Both the position numbers and the translations under genes were made by a program. A stretch of 64,000 nt of DNA from Pseudomonadota bacterium (GTDB lineage: Bacteria > Pseudomonadota > Gammaproteobacteria > Burkholderiales > Rhodocyclaceae), in assembly GCA_026399515.1 (NCBI GenBank), contig JAPLQT010000119.1, forward strand, positions 1 through 64,000, read 5' to 3'. The notes beneath the pieces were generated by a model. It saw only the letters and a list, made by a program, of their open reading frames with translations, was not told where the DNA came from and did not search any database. Each line of letters starts with the position of its first letter. Within the stretch, counting starts at the first letter, position 1. Positions 17,006 through 26,455 of the stretch are shown here, in pieces.

Positions 17006-17425
17006 TCAGTGCTGTAGGCAAACCTCCAGGAAGCCTTGCGGAGAGAGAATCCGCAACTTATCCTTGATTGCCTTGTGGCGGGCCAGCTTTAGCAAGGCCT
17101 TGTCGCTGGTGACGAGAAATTGCGCGGCGCCGCCACAGGCGAGTTCCAGAAATTTCTGGTCGTCCTGGTCCGAACACTGCGGCAGGCGCATCCATGCGAC
17201 CTGACCGATGGCCTGGGCCATGCCGGAGTATTCGGCGAGAATGCGCTGTTGCGTCTGTACTTCGAGCTTGAACTCCGGATATCCAAGCACGCGCTCGAAC
17301 TCCGCCAGGCAGCCCGCATCCGTCAACGCGATCCAGGATCCGCTCTCGACAGCGGCGCGTATCGGCAGATAGCGACTGTCGGCGAACACCCACAGCGACA
17401 GCAGCACATTGGTGTCGAGCACCAT
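17006..17425 (-). CDS. PIN-domain nuclease, solitary toxin-like protein
   Basis: 139 residues from the ATG at 17425; a TTG at 17464 overlapping the phaC stop is an alternative. MVLDTNVLLSLW carries the first acidic residue of the PIN RNase active site; further acidic residues are in LAEFERVLGYPE, CSDQDDQKFLELA and VTSDKALLKL. This is the COG1569 'toxin component' branch. No antitoxin gene is adjacent. It is 35 bp downstream of phaC on the same strand and may be co-transcribed. Confidence 0.82.
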   Translation of the reverse strand: MVLDTNVLLSLWVFADSRYLPIRAAVESGSWIALTDAGCLAEFERVLGYPEFKLEVQTQQRILAEYSGMAQAIGQVAWMRLPQCSDQDDQKFLELACGGAAQFLVTSDKALLKLARHKAIKDKLRILSPQGFLEVCLQH

Positions 17426-17460
17426 GCGCCGCGCCGATGCAGGCGCGGCCGCGGTGAGCG

Positions 17461-19281
17461 TCAAGCCTTCTTCTTCTGCGTGTCGAGACGGAACTTGACG
17501 AAGGATCCCGGCGCGTCTTCCAGTGCCTTCAGCTTGCCCTTGGCCGGATCGCGCGCCGGCACTTTGGTGTCGTCGATGGCGGTGATCCATTTCTGCCAGT
17601 CGGTCCACCACGAGCCCTCGTGTTGCTTGGTCCCGGCGAACCACTCGTCGGAGGTGGCCGGCAGGGTCTTGGCGTCGTTGGTCCAATAACCGTATTTTTC
17701 GGCGGAGGGAGGATTGACGATGCCGGCGATATGGCCGGAGCCGCCGAGCACATAGCGCACCGGGCCTCCCAGGCGGGTGGCGCCCAAGTAGGTGCTGCGC
17801 CACGGGGCGATGTGGTCCTCGATGGTGGAGATGAAATAAGCCGGCGCCTTGATCTTGTTGATGTCGATAGGCACGCCGTTCAGTTCGATGCCGCCGGGTT
17901 CCTTGAGCAGGTTCTTCATGTACATATTGCGCAGGTAGAAGCTGTGCATCTTGTACGGCATGCGAGTGGAATCGGAGTTCCAGTAGAGCAGGTCGAAGGG
18001 GAAGGGCTGCTTGCCCATCAGATAGTTATTCACCACGAAGGACCAGATCAGGTCGTTGGAGCGCAGCATGTTGAAGGTGCCGCCCATTTCCGAGCCTTCC
18101 AGGAAACCGCGTTCCTCCATTTTCTTTTCCAGGCTGGCGACCTGCTGCTCGTCGATGAATACGCCCAGTTCGCCCGGTATCGAGAAGTCCAGCAGGGCCA
18201 CGAAGAAGGTGGCGGAGGCGATGCGCTTGTCCTTCTTGGTCGCCAGGTAGCCCATGGTCGAACCCAGCAGCGTGCCGCCGAGGCAGTAGCCGATGAGATT
18301 GACTTCCTGTTCCCCGGTTTGCTTGCACACGGCGTCGAGCGCGGCGAGGGAGCCTTCGGTCATGTAGTCGTCGAAGCCCTTCAGCGCCAGCTTGGCATCC
18401 GGGTTGACCCAGGAGATGACGAAGACCGTGTGGCCCTGGTCGGTGGCCCACTTGATGAAGGAGTTGGACTCGCGCAGGTCGAGAATGTAGTACTTGTTGA
18501 GCCAGGGCGGGATGATCAGCAGCGGGCGCTTGAACACCTGTTTGGTGGTCGGGTTGAATTGCAGCAACTGGATCAGGTCGTTCTGGAATACCACCTTGCC
18601 CGGCGTGGTGCCGACGTTGCGGCCGATCTCGAAGGCGGAGGGATCCGTCATCTTGACGCGCAACTGGCCGTCTCCATCCTCGATGTCGCGCAGCAGGTTG
18701 TTGAAGCCGTTGAGCAGGTTCTGGCCGCGGCTGTTGACGGTCTCGCGCAGCACTTCGGGATTCGTCAACGCGAAGTTGGAGGGCGACAAGGCGTCGATGA
18801 ACTGGCGGGTGAAGAAGTTAACCTTCTTCCTGGAGTTGTCCGGCAAACCCTCGACCTTGCTGACCGCGTCGTGGATGTGGCGGGCGGAGATCAGGTAGGA
18901 CTGCTTCATGAAGTCGAACAGGAAATGCTCTTCCCACTGGGCATCCTTGAAGCGGTTGTCGCCCTTGGCCGGGGCGGCGACTGGCGCCGCCTGCATGCCG
19001 GAGAATCGCATCATGGAGTGTTGCCAGAGGGAGAAATAGTCCCACACCAGGTTCATCTGCGCCTGGGCCAGCTTGTAGGGATTGGCGAGCATCTTGGCCA
19101 TCATGTCCATGAAGGCCTGGGCGATTCCCAACTCATCGGCCGGCGCGGCTACGCCCTTCTTCATCTGGCGCTGCATGTGCTCGGTAATCAGCTTGGAGGC
19201 GCGCTGGGCGACTTCGGCGTAGGTCTTGGCGGCTTCCTTGGGGTCGGGCAGTGGTGCCTTGGCGTCTTTCTGGGCGGACAT
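17461..19281 (-). CDS. phaC: Class I polyhydroxyalkanoate synthase
   Basis: 606 residues. Alpha/beta-hydrolase core with lipase-like box GYCLGG (Cys333 as nucleophile), Asp in STIEDHIAPW and His in GGSGHIAGIVNPP. The N-terminal PhaC_N domain covers about residues 75-250 (WDYFSLWQHSM onward). It polymerises (R)-3-hydroxyacyl-CoA into PHA granules in the cytoplasm. Gene order MBL hydrolase-phaC-PIN with a 13-bp gap before phaC and an AGGAG site. No phaA, phaB or phasin gene is visible nearby. Confidence 0.97.
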   Translation of the reverse strand: MSAQKDAKAPLPDPKEAAKTYAEVAQRASKLITEHMQRQMKKGVAAPADELGIAQAFMDMMAKMLANPYKLAQAQMNLVWDYFSLWQHSMMRFSGMQAAPVAAPAKGDNRFKDAQWEEHFLFDFMKQSYLISARHIHDAVSKVEGLPDNSRKKVNFFTRQFIDALSPSNFALTNPEVLRETVNSRGQNLLNGFNNLLRDIEDGDGQLRVKMTDPSAFEIGRNVGTTPGKVVFQNDLIQLLQFNPTTKQVFKRPLLIIPPWLNKYYILDLRESNSFIKWATDQGHTVFVISWVNPDAKLALKGFDDYMTEGSLAALDAVCKQTGEQEVNLIGYCLGGTLLGSTMGYLATKKDKRIASATFFVALLDFSIPGELGVFIDEQQVASLEKKMEERGFLEGSEMGGTFNMLRSNDLIWSFVVNNYLMGKQPFPFDLLYWNSDSTRMPYKMHSFYLRNMYMKNLLKEPGGIELNGVPIDINKIKAPAYFISTIEDHIAPWRSTYLGATRLGGPVRYVLGGSGHIAGIVNPPSAEKYGYWTNDAKTLPATSDEWFAGTKQHEGSWWTDWQKWITAIDDTKVPARDPAKGKLKALEDAPGSFVKFRLDTQKKKA

Positions 19282-19294
19282 AGGGTTCTCCTGA

Positions 19295-20305
19295 TCAGTG
19301 CAATTTCACAAAACGCTTGATGCCATTCTCGTCGATGCAGTCGACACGCTGCGAGTGTTCAAGATAATTCAAATGGGCGATGGTCTCGCCCATGGCGAAC
19401 ATGACCTGGTGCGCGTCCGTCAGTGGACGCGTGAATAATACCGGCATCAGTTCGTTGGCGGTGCTGGGTTGCCTGATGGCGGCCAGCAGATCTTCCAGGC
19501 GTGCTTGGTGGTGTTTTTCCAGGGCGTCGATGCGCGCATGCAGTCCCCGGAACGGTTTGCCATGTGACGGCAGCACCAGCGTATCGCGGGGCAGCTCCTT
19601 GGACCGGGAAATCGAGTCGAGGAACAGGCCCAGCGGATTGCCGTCCGGATTCGAAGCCACGGCACTGACGTTGGTGGTGATGCGCGGCAACAGCATGTCG
19701 CCGGAAATCAGCACGTTCAAGTCGGCGCAGTGGAGTGCGGCGTGTTCCGGCGAGTGGCCATAACCGGCGATGACCCGCCATTCGTGCTCGCCGATGAGGA
19801 TGCGGGTGCCGTCGAAAAGGCGTTGATAGGTCGCCGGAATTCCCGATAAGACGCGTTTGTAGGCATTGCCGCGTTGCTCCAATGCCGCCGCCCGTTCTTC
19901 GTCGAGACCATGTGAACGGAACAGCGCGAGCATGGCGGGCAGGCCATAACTGCCGATCTGTTCGCAGACCATCTGCGCGCTGAGGTACTCGCCCTGGGTG
20001 ATCCACAGCGGGGCGCCGACTTCGGACTCTAGCCAGCCGGAAAGCCCCAGGTGGTCGGGATGGCAATGGGTCACGATCTGGCGCGCCAGGGGATAGACAG
20101 GCAACAGTTGGCGCCAGCAGTCCTTCACATTGTCGAGGGCGACGCCGGTGTCGACGGCCGTCCATAGCGATCCATCGCGGATCAGCCAGAGATTGATATG
20201 GTCGAGCGCGAACGGCAGAGGCATGCGCACCCAACGCACGCCCTCGGCGACTTCCTGGGCGGCGCCGGCTTCGGGAAGCTGTTCGAAAGGATATTTGATC
20301 GGCAC
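19295..20305 (-). CDS. MBL-fold metallo-hydrolase
   Basis: 336 residues starting at GTG (MPIKYPFEQLPEAG). Metal motif HCHPDHLGLSGWLE (HxHxDH), later His in GHSPEHAALHC, Asp in ISGDMLLP and His in LPSHGKPF, giving a dinuclear zinc site. The C-terminal region resembles the glyoxalase II/LACTB2-like branch with a helical tail. It precedes phaC in the same operon, so action on an acyl thioester or polyester intermediate is possible but unproven. The start codon abuts a dispersed repeat only 5 bases upstream. Confidence 0.88.
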   Translation of the reverse strand: MPIKYPFEQLPEAGAAQEVAEGVRWVRMPLPFALDHINLWLIRDGSLWTAVDTGVALDNVKDCWRQLLPVYPLARQIVTHCHPDHLGLSGWLESEVGAPLWITQGEYLSAQMVCEQIGSYGLPAMLALFRSHGLDEERAAALEQRGNAYKRVLSGIPATYQRLFDGTRILIGEHEWRVIAGYGHSPEHAALHCADLNVLISGDMLLPRITTNVSAVASNPDGNPLGLFLDSISRSKELPRDTLVLPSHGKPFRGLHARIDALEKHHQARLEDLLAAIRQPSTANELMPVLFTRPLTDAHQVMFAMGETIAHLNYLEHSQRVDCIDENGIKRFVKLH

Positions 20306-20310
20306 TTGGG

Positions 20311-20458
20311 TTAGCGTGAAATGCAGTTACGAAGCACCCCGTGACCCACGAGCGCAGCGAGCGACTTGTAGCCCCCGCTAGGGCGGGGGTTGGGGGTGGG
20401 GGCGTGGCACAAGGCCACTTCCTTCGGGGCGTAAATCCTGTGTTTAAACAATTTCATG
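20311..20458 (-). repeat. Dispersed repeat, copy A (inverse of 43949-44124)
   Basis: The sequence reads TTAGCGTGAAAT, a TTACGAAGCACCCC block, a CGAGCGCAGCGAGC block, a G-rich hairpin (CCCCCGCTAGGGCGGGGG), GGCCACTTCCTTCGGGGCG, and ends at TTTCATG. All blocks recur in reverse complement at 43949-44124, where about 30 extra bases are present. With 20459-20622 it fills the 317-bp gap before the MerR gene; the remaining part shows no gene and should contain the MerR promoter. Confidence 0.85.
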
Positions 20459-20622
20459 GCACGGGGGTTGTTTGGCGACCATGTGCGTTAGGTGGCGTAT
20501 TTGCCTTGAACCGCGAAATCTGCTTAACTTCCATCGCGCGGCTTGGCATGGGGAGACGCATTCTACCCTGTCTTGCCGCAGTGCAGCAAACACGCCGACG
20601 CCACCATTCCCTTCTGACGAAA

Positions 20623-21048
20623 ATGAGCGAAGCCACATTCAGCATCACTGAGTTGTCACGCGAGTTCGACGTGACGCCGCGCACCATACGCTACTACGAA
20701 GATCAGGGACTGCTGTTTCCGCAGCGCTCCGGCTTGCAACGCGTCTATGCCAAGCGCGACCGCACCCGCCTCAAGCTCGCGCTCAGGGGCAAGCGTCTGG
20801 GGCTGAGCCTGGCCGAAATCAAGAACATGATCGACATGTACGACACGGCGCAGGACGAAGAAGGACAACTGTTGAAGTTTCTCGCCGCCCTGGCGCAGCG
20901 CCGTGCTGCCCTGGAGCGACAGCGCGAGGACATCGAGGTATTGCTGGCGGAGATCAGCGGCTTCGAGCAACAATGCCGCGAACTGCTGGCCGCGGAAACG
21001 CAACGAGGCTCAAGGAAGAAAGCAAAACACCCGCGCCGCGCCGCTTGA
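20623..21048 (+). CDS. liuR: MerR-family regulator, LiuR-like
   Basis: 141 residues. N-terminal winged helix-turn-helix FSITELSREFDVTPRTIRYY with wing QRSGLQRVYAKRDR, then a coiled-coil dimerisation helix. It lacks the Cys ligands of metal sensors, like LiuR, the regulator of leucine/isovalerate degradation. It lies directly upstream of a 34-bp palindrome and the liu operon in the same orientation, which is the classical arrangement. Start: ATGAGCGAAGCC; longer frames upstream lie in repeat sequence. Confidence 0.85.
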   Translation: MSEATFSITELSREFDVTPRTIRYYEDQGLLFPQRSGLQRVYAKRDRTRLKLALRGKRLGLSLAEIKNMIDMYDTAQDEEGQLLKFLAALAQRRAALERQREDIEVLLAEISGFEQQCRELLAAETQRGSRKKAKHPRRAA

Positions 21049-21072
21049 GCCGGTTTATCAAAATTGGATAAC

Positions 21073-21106
21073 ACGTTGACGTTGACGTTAACGTCAACGT
21101 CAACGT
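21073..21106 (+). promoter_or_regulatory. 34-bp perfect palindrome, LiuR operator and liu operon promoter region
   Basis: Five consecutive hexamers GTTGAC-GTTGAC-GTTAAC-GTCAAC-GTCAAC framed by AC and GT make a perfect 34-bp palindrome centred between 21089 and 21090. It resembles the ACGT-half-site operators known for LiuR-type regulators. A TTGACG at 21082-21087 could be the -35 and TACAAT at 21106-21111 the -10 (18-bp spacer), so the dyad overlaps the promoter as MerR regulators need. The thioesterase ATG is 57 bp downstream. Confidence 0.75.
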
Positions 21107-21162
21107 ACAATTCGTACAATCGCCCGCTATGACTGAGGGCCTGTTTCAGCCAGGAGGGGCAC

Positions 21163-21657
21163 ATGCACCGGACAGCGCAGCATCAGCACCCGCCGCAGAC
21201 CATGGAGCCGCGTGATCCGCAATGGCTGGAAAAAGTGCGCGACAGCTTCGCGCGCCAGAAAGTGATGGCCCTGATCGGCGCCGAACTGGTCGATGTCCAG
21301 CCGGGCCGCTGCGAGATTCACTTGCCGTTCCGCGCAGACCTGACCCAGCAGAACGCGTACTTCCATGCCGGCATCGTAGCCACCGTGGTCGACAGCGCCG
21401 GCGGCTATGCCGGCTTCAGCCTGATGCCGGCGGGCAGCGACGTGCTGACCGTGGAATACAAGCTGAATCTGCTGGCGCCCGGCGACGGCGAACTGCTGGT
21501 CGCCGTCGGTGAGGTGGTCAAGCCCGGCAGGAACCTCGTCATCACCCGCGGCGAAGTCTATGCCATCAAGAATGGCCGCAGCATCCACTGCGCCACCATG
21601 CAGCAGACCCTGATGACCATGCGCGGCAAACCCGAACCCCTGGAGAGCAAACCATGA
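21163..21657 (+). CDS. PaaI-family hotdog-fold thioesterase
   Basis: 164 residues with an AGGAGG site. Hotdog core: [18 protein letters not shown], then [20 protein letters not shown] (the catalytic HAG...D of PaaI thioesterases), [12 protein letters not shown]. It hydrolyses acyl-CoA thioesters in the cytoplasm, possibly to relieve CoA sequestration during leucine breakdown. First gene of the liu operon; its stop overlaps the dehydrogenase ATG by 4 bp. Confidence 0.88.
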   Translation: MHRTAQHQHPPQTMEPRDPQWLEKVRDSFARQKVMALIGAELVDVQPGRCEIHLPFRADLTQQNAYFHAGIVATVVDSAGGYAGFSLMPAGSDVLTVEYKLNLLAPGDGELLVAVGEVVKPGRNLVITRGEVYAIKNGRSIHCATMQQTLMTMRGKPEPLESKP

Positions 21658-22745
21658 TAGGACTGAATTTCGACCTCGGCGAGGATATCGACATGCTGCG
21701 CGACAGCGTCGCCCAGTTTGCCGCCCGGGAAATTGCACCACGTGCCGCGCAGATCGACCGCGACAACGAGTTTCCTGTCGATCTGTGGAAGAAATTCGGG
21801 GATCTGGGCGTGCTGGGCATGACTGCCGAGGAGGAATACGGCGGCACCCAGATGGGCTACCTGGCCCACATCGTCGCCATGGAGGAGATTTCCCGTGCCT
21901 CGGCCAGCGTCGGCCTGTCCTACGGCGCCCATTCCAACCTGTGTGTGAATCAGTTGCGGCGCAACGGCAGCGAGGCGCAGAAGAAGAAGTACCTGACCAA
22001 GCTGATCTCCGGCGAGCACGTCGGGGCGCTGGCCATGTCCGAACCCAACGCCGGCTCAGATGTAGTCAGCATGAAGCTGCGCGCCGACCTCAAGGGCGAC
22101 CGCTATGTCCTGAACGGCTCGAAGATGTGGATCACCAACGGCGGCGATGCCGACACCCTGATCGTCTATGCCCGCACCGAGCCCGGCATGACGGCCTTCA
22201 TCATCGAGAAGGGGATGAAGGGCTTCAGCCACGGCAGCCACCTCGACGTCGAGAATGTCCTCGGTGGGGAGGGCAAGGGCGTCAAGGTGTTGATGAGCGG
22301 ACTCGACTACGAACGCGCGGTGCTCTCCGGCGGACCGCTGGGCATCATGGCGGCCTGCATGGACGTGGTGATGCCCTATGTCCATGAGCGCAAGCAGTTC
22401 GGCCGGAGCATCGGCGAGTTCCAGTTGATGCAGGGCAAGCTCGCCGACATGTATTCGACCTGGCAGGCCACCCGCGCCTATGTGTATGCGGTCGGCAAGG
22501 CCTGCGACCGGGGCGATCACTCGCGCACGCTGCGCAAGGATGCCGCCGGCGCGATACTCTATTCCGCCGAGAAGGCCACCTGGATGGCCGGCGAGGCGAT
22601 CCAGACCCTGGGCGGCAACGGCTACATCAACGATTACCCGACTGGCCGGCTGTGGCGCGATGCAAAGCTCTACGAGATAGGCGCCGGAACATCGGAAATC
22701 CGCCGGATGCTGATCGGCCGCGAACTGTTCGCGGAAACCATGTAG
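21654..22745 (+). CDS. liuA: Isovaleryl-CoA dehydrogenase with an internal ~20-residue deletion
   Basis: 363 residues against about 387 for the family. N- and C-terminal domains are highly conserved: [51 protein letters not shown] with the presumed base Glu220, and [20 protein letters not shown]. Between residues 192 and 200 the normal strand (KLDKLGMRGSxTCEL...VPEENVLG) is reduced to [11 protein letters not shown], so about 20 residues of the middle beta domain are missing in frame. The enzyme should oxidise isovaleryl-CoA to 3-methylcrotonyl-CoA with FAD; whether this form folds is doubtful. Confidence 0.9.
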   Translation: MIGLNFDLGEDIDMLRDSVAQFAAREIAPRAAQIDRDNEFPVDLWKKFGDLGVLGMTAEEEYGGTQMGYLAHIVAMEEISRASASVGLSYGAHSNLCVNQLRRNGSEAQKKKYLTKLISGEHVGALAMSEPNAGSDVVSMKLRADLKGDRYVLNGSKMWITNGGDADTLIVYARTEPGMTAFIIEKGMKGFSHGSHLDVENVLGGEGKGVKVLMSGLDYERAVLSGGPLGIMAACMDVVMPYVHERKQFGRSIGEFQLMQGKLADMYSTWQATRAYVYAVGKACDRGDHSRTLRKDAAGAILYSAEKATWMAGEAIQTLGGNGYINDYPTGRLWRDAKLYEIGAGTSEIRRMLIGRELFAETM

Positions 22746-22752
22746 CCCCGCG

Positions 22753-23190
22753 GTGGCGACGACCATGCTGGAGACATATCGCGGCACCGTGTATCCGTGG
22801 CATTGCGACCACATGGAGCACATGAATGTCATGTGGTATGTCGGCAAGTTCGACGAGGGCACCTGGAATTTCTTCACCCACCTCGGCATGACGCCGTCCT
22901 TCATGCGCGACAACGGGCGCGGCATGGCTGCAGTCGATCAGCGTATCGCCTATCAACGCGAGCTGCACGCGGGAGACACGGTGGCGATACGCACCGGGGT
23001 GATCGAGGTCCGCGAAAAGCTGGTGCGCTTCTTCCATGAAATGCGCAATTGCGAGACCAACGAAGTCGCGGCGATCACCCTGCTGGTCGGCGTGCACATG
23101 GATACCGAGATCCGCAAGTCGTGCGCCCTGCCCGAGTCCGTCGCGGCAAAGGCGCGCGAACACATCGTCAATTACAAGCTGCCCTGGTAG
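22753..23190 (+). CDS. 4-hydroxybenzoyl-CoA thioesterase-family hotdog protein
   Basis: 145 residues from GTG at 22753; an in-frame ATG at 22765 is an alternative and neither has a clear ribosome site. WHCDHMEHMNVMWYVGKFDE is the YbgC/4HBT active-site segment (D-x-x-x-H-x-N). The second thioesterase of this operon, probably acting on short branched acyl-CoA; the true substrate is not readable. Confidence 0.85.
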   Translation: MATTMLETYRGTVYPWHCDHMEHMNVMWYVGKFDEGTWNFFTHLGMTPSFMRDNGRGMAAVDQRIAYQRELHAGDTVAIRTGVIEVREKLVRFFHEMRNCETNEVAAITLLVGVHMDTEIRKSCALPESVAAKAREHIVNYKLPW

Positions 23191-23220
23191 TTCTACCTTC
23201 TATCGATACTGGAGTCCAAC

Positions 23221-24405
23221 ATGAACCAAGATCCCGTCGTCATCGTATCCGCCGCCCGCACCCCGCTGGGCGGCTTTATGGGCGACTTCGCCGCCCTGAC
23301 CTGCGCGCAACTCGGCAGCGCGGCCATCCGGAGTGCCGTCGAGCGGGCCGGCATCAAGCCGGAACAGGTGGACGAAGTCATCATGGGTTGCGTGCTGCCC
23401 GCCGGGCAAGGCCAGGCGCCGGCGCGCCAAGCCAGCCTGGGGGGAGGACTGCCGCTGGCGGCGGGATGCACGACGGTGAACAAGATGTGCGGCTCCGGCA
23501 TGCGCGCCGTGATGTTCGCCAACGACATGCTGCTGGGCGGGACCAACAGCATCATGCTGGCCGGCGGCATGGAGTCGATGAGCAACGCCCCCTATCTGCT
23601 GCCCAAGGCGCGCAGCGGCTATCGCATGGGCCATGGGCAGATCTATGACCACATGTTCCTCGACGGCCTCGAAGACGCTTACGAGAAAGGCCGCTTGATG
23701 GGCACCTTCGCCGAGGAGTGCGCCGACAAATACCAATTCACCCGCGCCGCCCAGGATCAGTTCGCGATCGCCTCCACCACCCGCGCCAAGACCGCCAACA
23801 CCGATGGCTCGTTCGCCTGGGAGATCGCTCCGGTGACGGTTGCCGGCAAGAAGGGCGACACGGTGTTCGACAAGGACGAGCAGCCTTTCAAGGCGCAACT
23901 CGACAAGATACCCAACCTCAAGCCGGCCTTCCGCAAGGATGGGACGGTCACGGCGGCAAACTCCTCATCGATCTCCGACGGCGCCGCCGCCCTGGTGCTG
24001 ATGCGCCGTTCCATGGCCGACAAGCTCGGGCTGGCGCCGCTCGCCAGCATCGTCGGCCACGCCACCCATGCGCAAGAACCGGGATGGTTCACCACCGCGC
24101 CGGTCGGCGCCATGCAGAAGCTGCTCGCCAAGACCGGCTGGAATGCCGACAGCGTCGACTTGTGGGAAGTGAATGAAGCCTTCGCCGTCGTCACCATGGC
24201 GGCGATGCACGACCTCAAGCTGCCGCACGAGAAGGTCAACGTGCATGGCGGCGCCTGCGCGCTGGGCCATCCGATCGGCGCCTCCGGCGCGCGCATCCTG
24301 GTGACGCTGCTCGGCGCCTTGCGCAAGTACGGCAAGCGGCGTGGCATCGCCAGCCTGTGCATCGGCGGCGGCGAAGCCACCGCGGTGGCGATCGAACTGC
24401 CCTGA
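23221..24405 (+). CDS. Acetyl-CoA C-acyltransferase (thiolase)
   Basis: 394 residues. Active-site Cys90 in VNKMCGSGMRAV, His in GGACALGHPIGASGA and Cys in SLCIGGGEA. Carries out thiolytic cleavage or condensation of beta-ketoacyl-CoA. In a liu context it can convert acetoacetyl-CoA to acetyl-CoA at the end of leucine breakdown. GGAG ribosome site; 30 bp after the thioesterase. Confidence 0.95.
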   Translation: MNQDPVVIVSAARTPLGGFMGDFAALTCAQLGSAAIRSAVERAGIKPEQVDEVIMGCVLPAGQGQAPARQASLGGGLPLAAGCTTVNKMCGSGMRAVMFANDMLLGGTNSIMLAGGMESMSNAPYLLPKARSGYRMGHGQIYDHMFLDGLEDAYEKGRLMGTFAEECADKYQFTRAAQDQFAIASTTRAKTANTDGSFAWEIAPVTVAGKKGDTVFDKDEQPFKAQLDKIPNLKPAFRKDGTVTAANSSSISDGAAALVLMRRSMADKLGLAPLASIVGHATHAQEPGWFTTAPVGAMQKLLAKTGWNADSVDLWEVNEAFAVVTMAAMHDLKLPHEKVNVHGGACALGHPIGASGARILVTLLGALRKYGKRRGIASLCIGGGEATAVAIELP

Positions 24406-24414
24406 ACAAGGGTT

Positions 24415-25278
24415 ATGACCATGGAATTTGAAACGCTCCGCTATCAGGCCGGCGATCGCATCGCCCGCATCACGCTGAACCGGCCGGAGCGGCTCAACGC
24501 CATCGTCACCGCCATGCCGCGCGAGATCCGTCTGGCGGTGGAACAGGCCAATGCCGACGACGATGTCCATGTCATCATCCTGGAAGGGGCAGGACGCGCC
24601 TTCTGTTCCGGCTACGACCTGAAGGAATTCGCCGAAGGCGATGCTGATACGCCTTGTACCCAGAAGATGCCCTGGGATCCGATGATCGACTATCGGGTGA
24701 TGAAAGGCTTCACCGACGACTTCTTCTCGCTGTGGCGCAGCTACAAGCCGACCATCTGCAAGGTGCAGGGCTTCGCCGTCGCCGGCGGCAGCGACATCGC
24801 GCTGTGCTGCGACCTGGTGGTGATGGCCGAGGACGCCAGGATCGGCTACATGCCGGCGCGCGTCTGGGGCTGCCCGACGACGGCGATGTGGGTGTATCGC
24901 CTGGGCGCGGAGCGGGCCAAGCGCATGCTGCTGACCGGCGACACCATCGATGGCCGCCAGGCCAAGGAGTGGGGGTTGGTGATCGACGCGGTGCCGGAAG
25001 CCGAACTGGAAGCCGCGGTGATGAAGCTGGCGCGGCGCATGACCGGCGTGCCGAAGAACCAGTTGATGATGCAAAAGCTGATGATCAACCAGGCTTACGA
25101 TAACATGGGTCTGGCCAACACCCAGATGATCGCCACCTTGTTCGACGGCATCACCCGCCACTCGCCGGAAGGCCAGTGGTTCAAGCACTACGCCGAGGAC
25201 CAGGGTTTTCAGGAGGCAGTGCGGCTGCGCGATTCGGGCGAGAACATTCCCGGCAGCAAGAAGTACGAGGACAACTGA
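24415..25278 (+). CDS. Crotonase-superfamily protein lacking both hydratase glutamates
   Basis: 287 residues; the start may be 24415 or 24421. Crotonase fold: [12 protein letters not shown], oxyanion-hole loop [13 protein letters not shown] and [15 protein letters not shown]. At the two positions holding Glu144 and Glu164 in enoyl-CoA hydratase it has Ser (AGGSDIA) and Ala (MPARVWG), so ordinary hydration is unlikely. The C-terminal extension ([18 protein letters not shown]) is longer than usual. It may be an isomerase, hydrolase or lyase acting in the same operon. Confidence 0.88.
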   Translation: MTMEFETLRYQAGDRIARITLNRPERLNAIVTAMPREIRLAVEQANADDDVHVIILEGAGRAFCSGYDLKEFAEGDADTPCTQKMPWDPMIDYRVMKGFTDDFFSLWRSYKPTICKVQGFAVAGGSDIALCCDLVVMAEDARIGYMPARVWGCPTTAMWVYRLGAERAKRMLLTGDTIDGRQAKEWGLVIDAVPEAELEAAVMKLARRMTGVPKNQLMMQKLMINQAYDNMGLANTQMIATLFDGITRHSPEGQWFKHYAEDQGFQEAVRLRDSGENIPGSKKYEDN

Positions 25279-25279
25279 A

Positions 25280-26419
25280 ATGATGCTGACGCAGGAACAG
25301 GAAATGATCCGCGACGCCATGCGCGAGTTTGCTCGCGAGCGGCTGGCGCCTTTCGCCGCCGAGTGGGATCGCCAGTGCACATTTCCGCGCGAGGCATTGA
25401 AACAACTGGCCGGGCTCGGTGCCTTCGGCATGGTGGTTCCGGAAGCCTGGGGCGGCGCCGGCATGGACTATGTGTCGCTGGCCCTGGCGCTGGAGGAGAT
25501 CGCCGCCGGCGACGGCGCCACCTCGACCATCATCAGCGTGCAGAACTCTGTCGTGTGCGGCCCCATCCTGGCGTTCGGCAACGCAGCGCAAAAAGAGAAA
25601 TTTCTCAGGCCGCTGGCCTCGGGCGCACAGCTCGGCTGCTTCTGCCTGACCGAACCGCACGTCGGTTCGGATGCTGCCGCCATCCGGACTTCCGCTGTTA
25701 GGGACGGCGAGCATTGGGTGTTGAACGGCGTCAAGCAATTCATCACCTCGGGCAAGAACGCCCAAATCGCCATCGTCTTCGCCGTCACCGATAGGACTGC
25801 CGGCAAGAAGGGCATCTCCGCCTTCATCGTGCCGACGGACACGCCCGGCTATATGGTCGCGCGCATCGAGGAAAAGCTCGGCCAGCATGCCTCGGATACA
25901 GCTCAGATCCTTTTCGAGAACTGCCGGGTGCCGGCGGATCACCTGTTGGGGGCGGAAGGGAATGGCTACCGCATCGCGCTCGCCAACCTGGAGGCCGGCC
26001 GCATTGGCATCGCCGCGCAATCGGTGGGCATGGCCCGCGCGGCCTTCGAGGCGGCGCTGAAATATGCGCATGAACGGGAGAGCTTCGGCAAGCTGCTATT
26101 CGAACACCAGGCGGTGAATTTCCGCCTCGCCGACATGGCTACGCAGATCGAGGCGGCGCGCCAACTGGTGCATCATGCCGCCAGCCTGCGCGACGCCGGT
26201 AAGCCCTGCCTGAAGGAGGCTTCGATGGCCAAGCTGTTCGCCTCCGAGATGGCCGAGAAGGTCTGTTCCGACGCCATCCAGATCCACGGTGGCTACGGCT
26301 ATGTGGCAGACTTCCCGGTTGAGCGCATCTATCGCGATGTGCGCGTCTGCCAGATCTACGAAGGTGCCTCCGATATCCAGCGGCTGGTGATCGGGCGGGC
26401 ATTGAGTGCGGAGAGTTAA
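25280..26419 (+). CDS. Acyl-CoA dehydrogenase, full length
   Basis: 379 residues; ATG at 25280 overlaps nothing and follows the previous stop by one base. FAD-dependent dehydrogenase with [46 protein letters not shown] and C-terminal [18 protein letters not shown], where the Glu of YEG is the catalytic base position of the short/medium-chain type. Unlike the first dehydrogenase of this operon, its middle domain is complete. Probable substrate a short branched or straight acyl-CoA. Confidence 0.93.
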   Translation: MMLTQEQEMIRDAMREFARERLAPFAAEWDRQCTFPREALKQLAGLGAFGMVVPEAWGGAGMDYVSLALALEEIAAGDGATSTIISVQNSVVCGPILAFGNAAQKEKFLRPLASGAQLGCFCLTEPHVGSDAAAIRTSAVRDGEHWVLNGVKQFITSGKNAQIAIVFAVTDRTAGKKGISAFIVPTDTPGYMVARIEEKLGQHASDTAQILFENCRVPADHLLGAEGNGYRIALANLEAGRIGIAAQSVGMARAAFEAALKYAHERESFGKLLFEHQAVNFRLADMATQIEAARQLVHHAASLRDAGKPCLKEASMAKLFASEMAEKVCSDAIQIHGGYGYVADFPVERIYRDVRVCQIYEGASDIQRLVIGRALSAES

Positions 26420-26455
26420 TCACTTGAACCTGGAGGGCTTTCGGTCCGGGAGCGC

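Noticed and set aside
17620-19320. 566-codon frame on the plus strand opposite phaC
   Set aside because: Shadow of the PHA synthase coding sequence with no family features or ribosome site.
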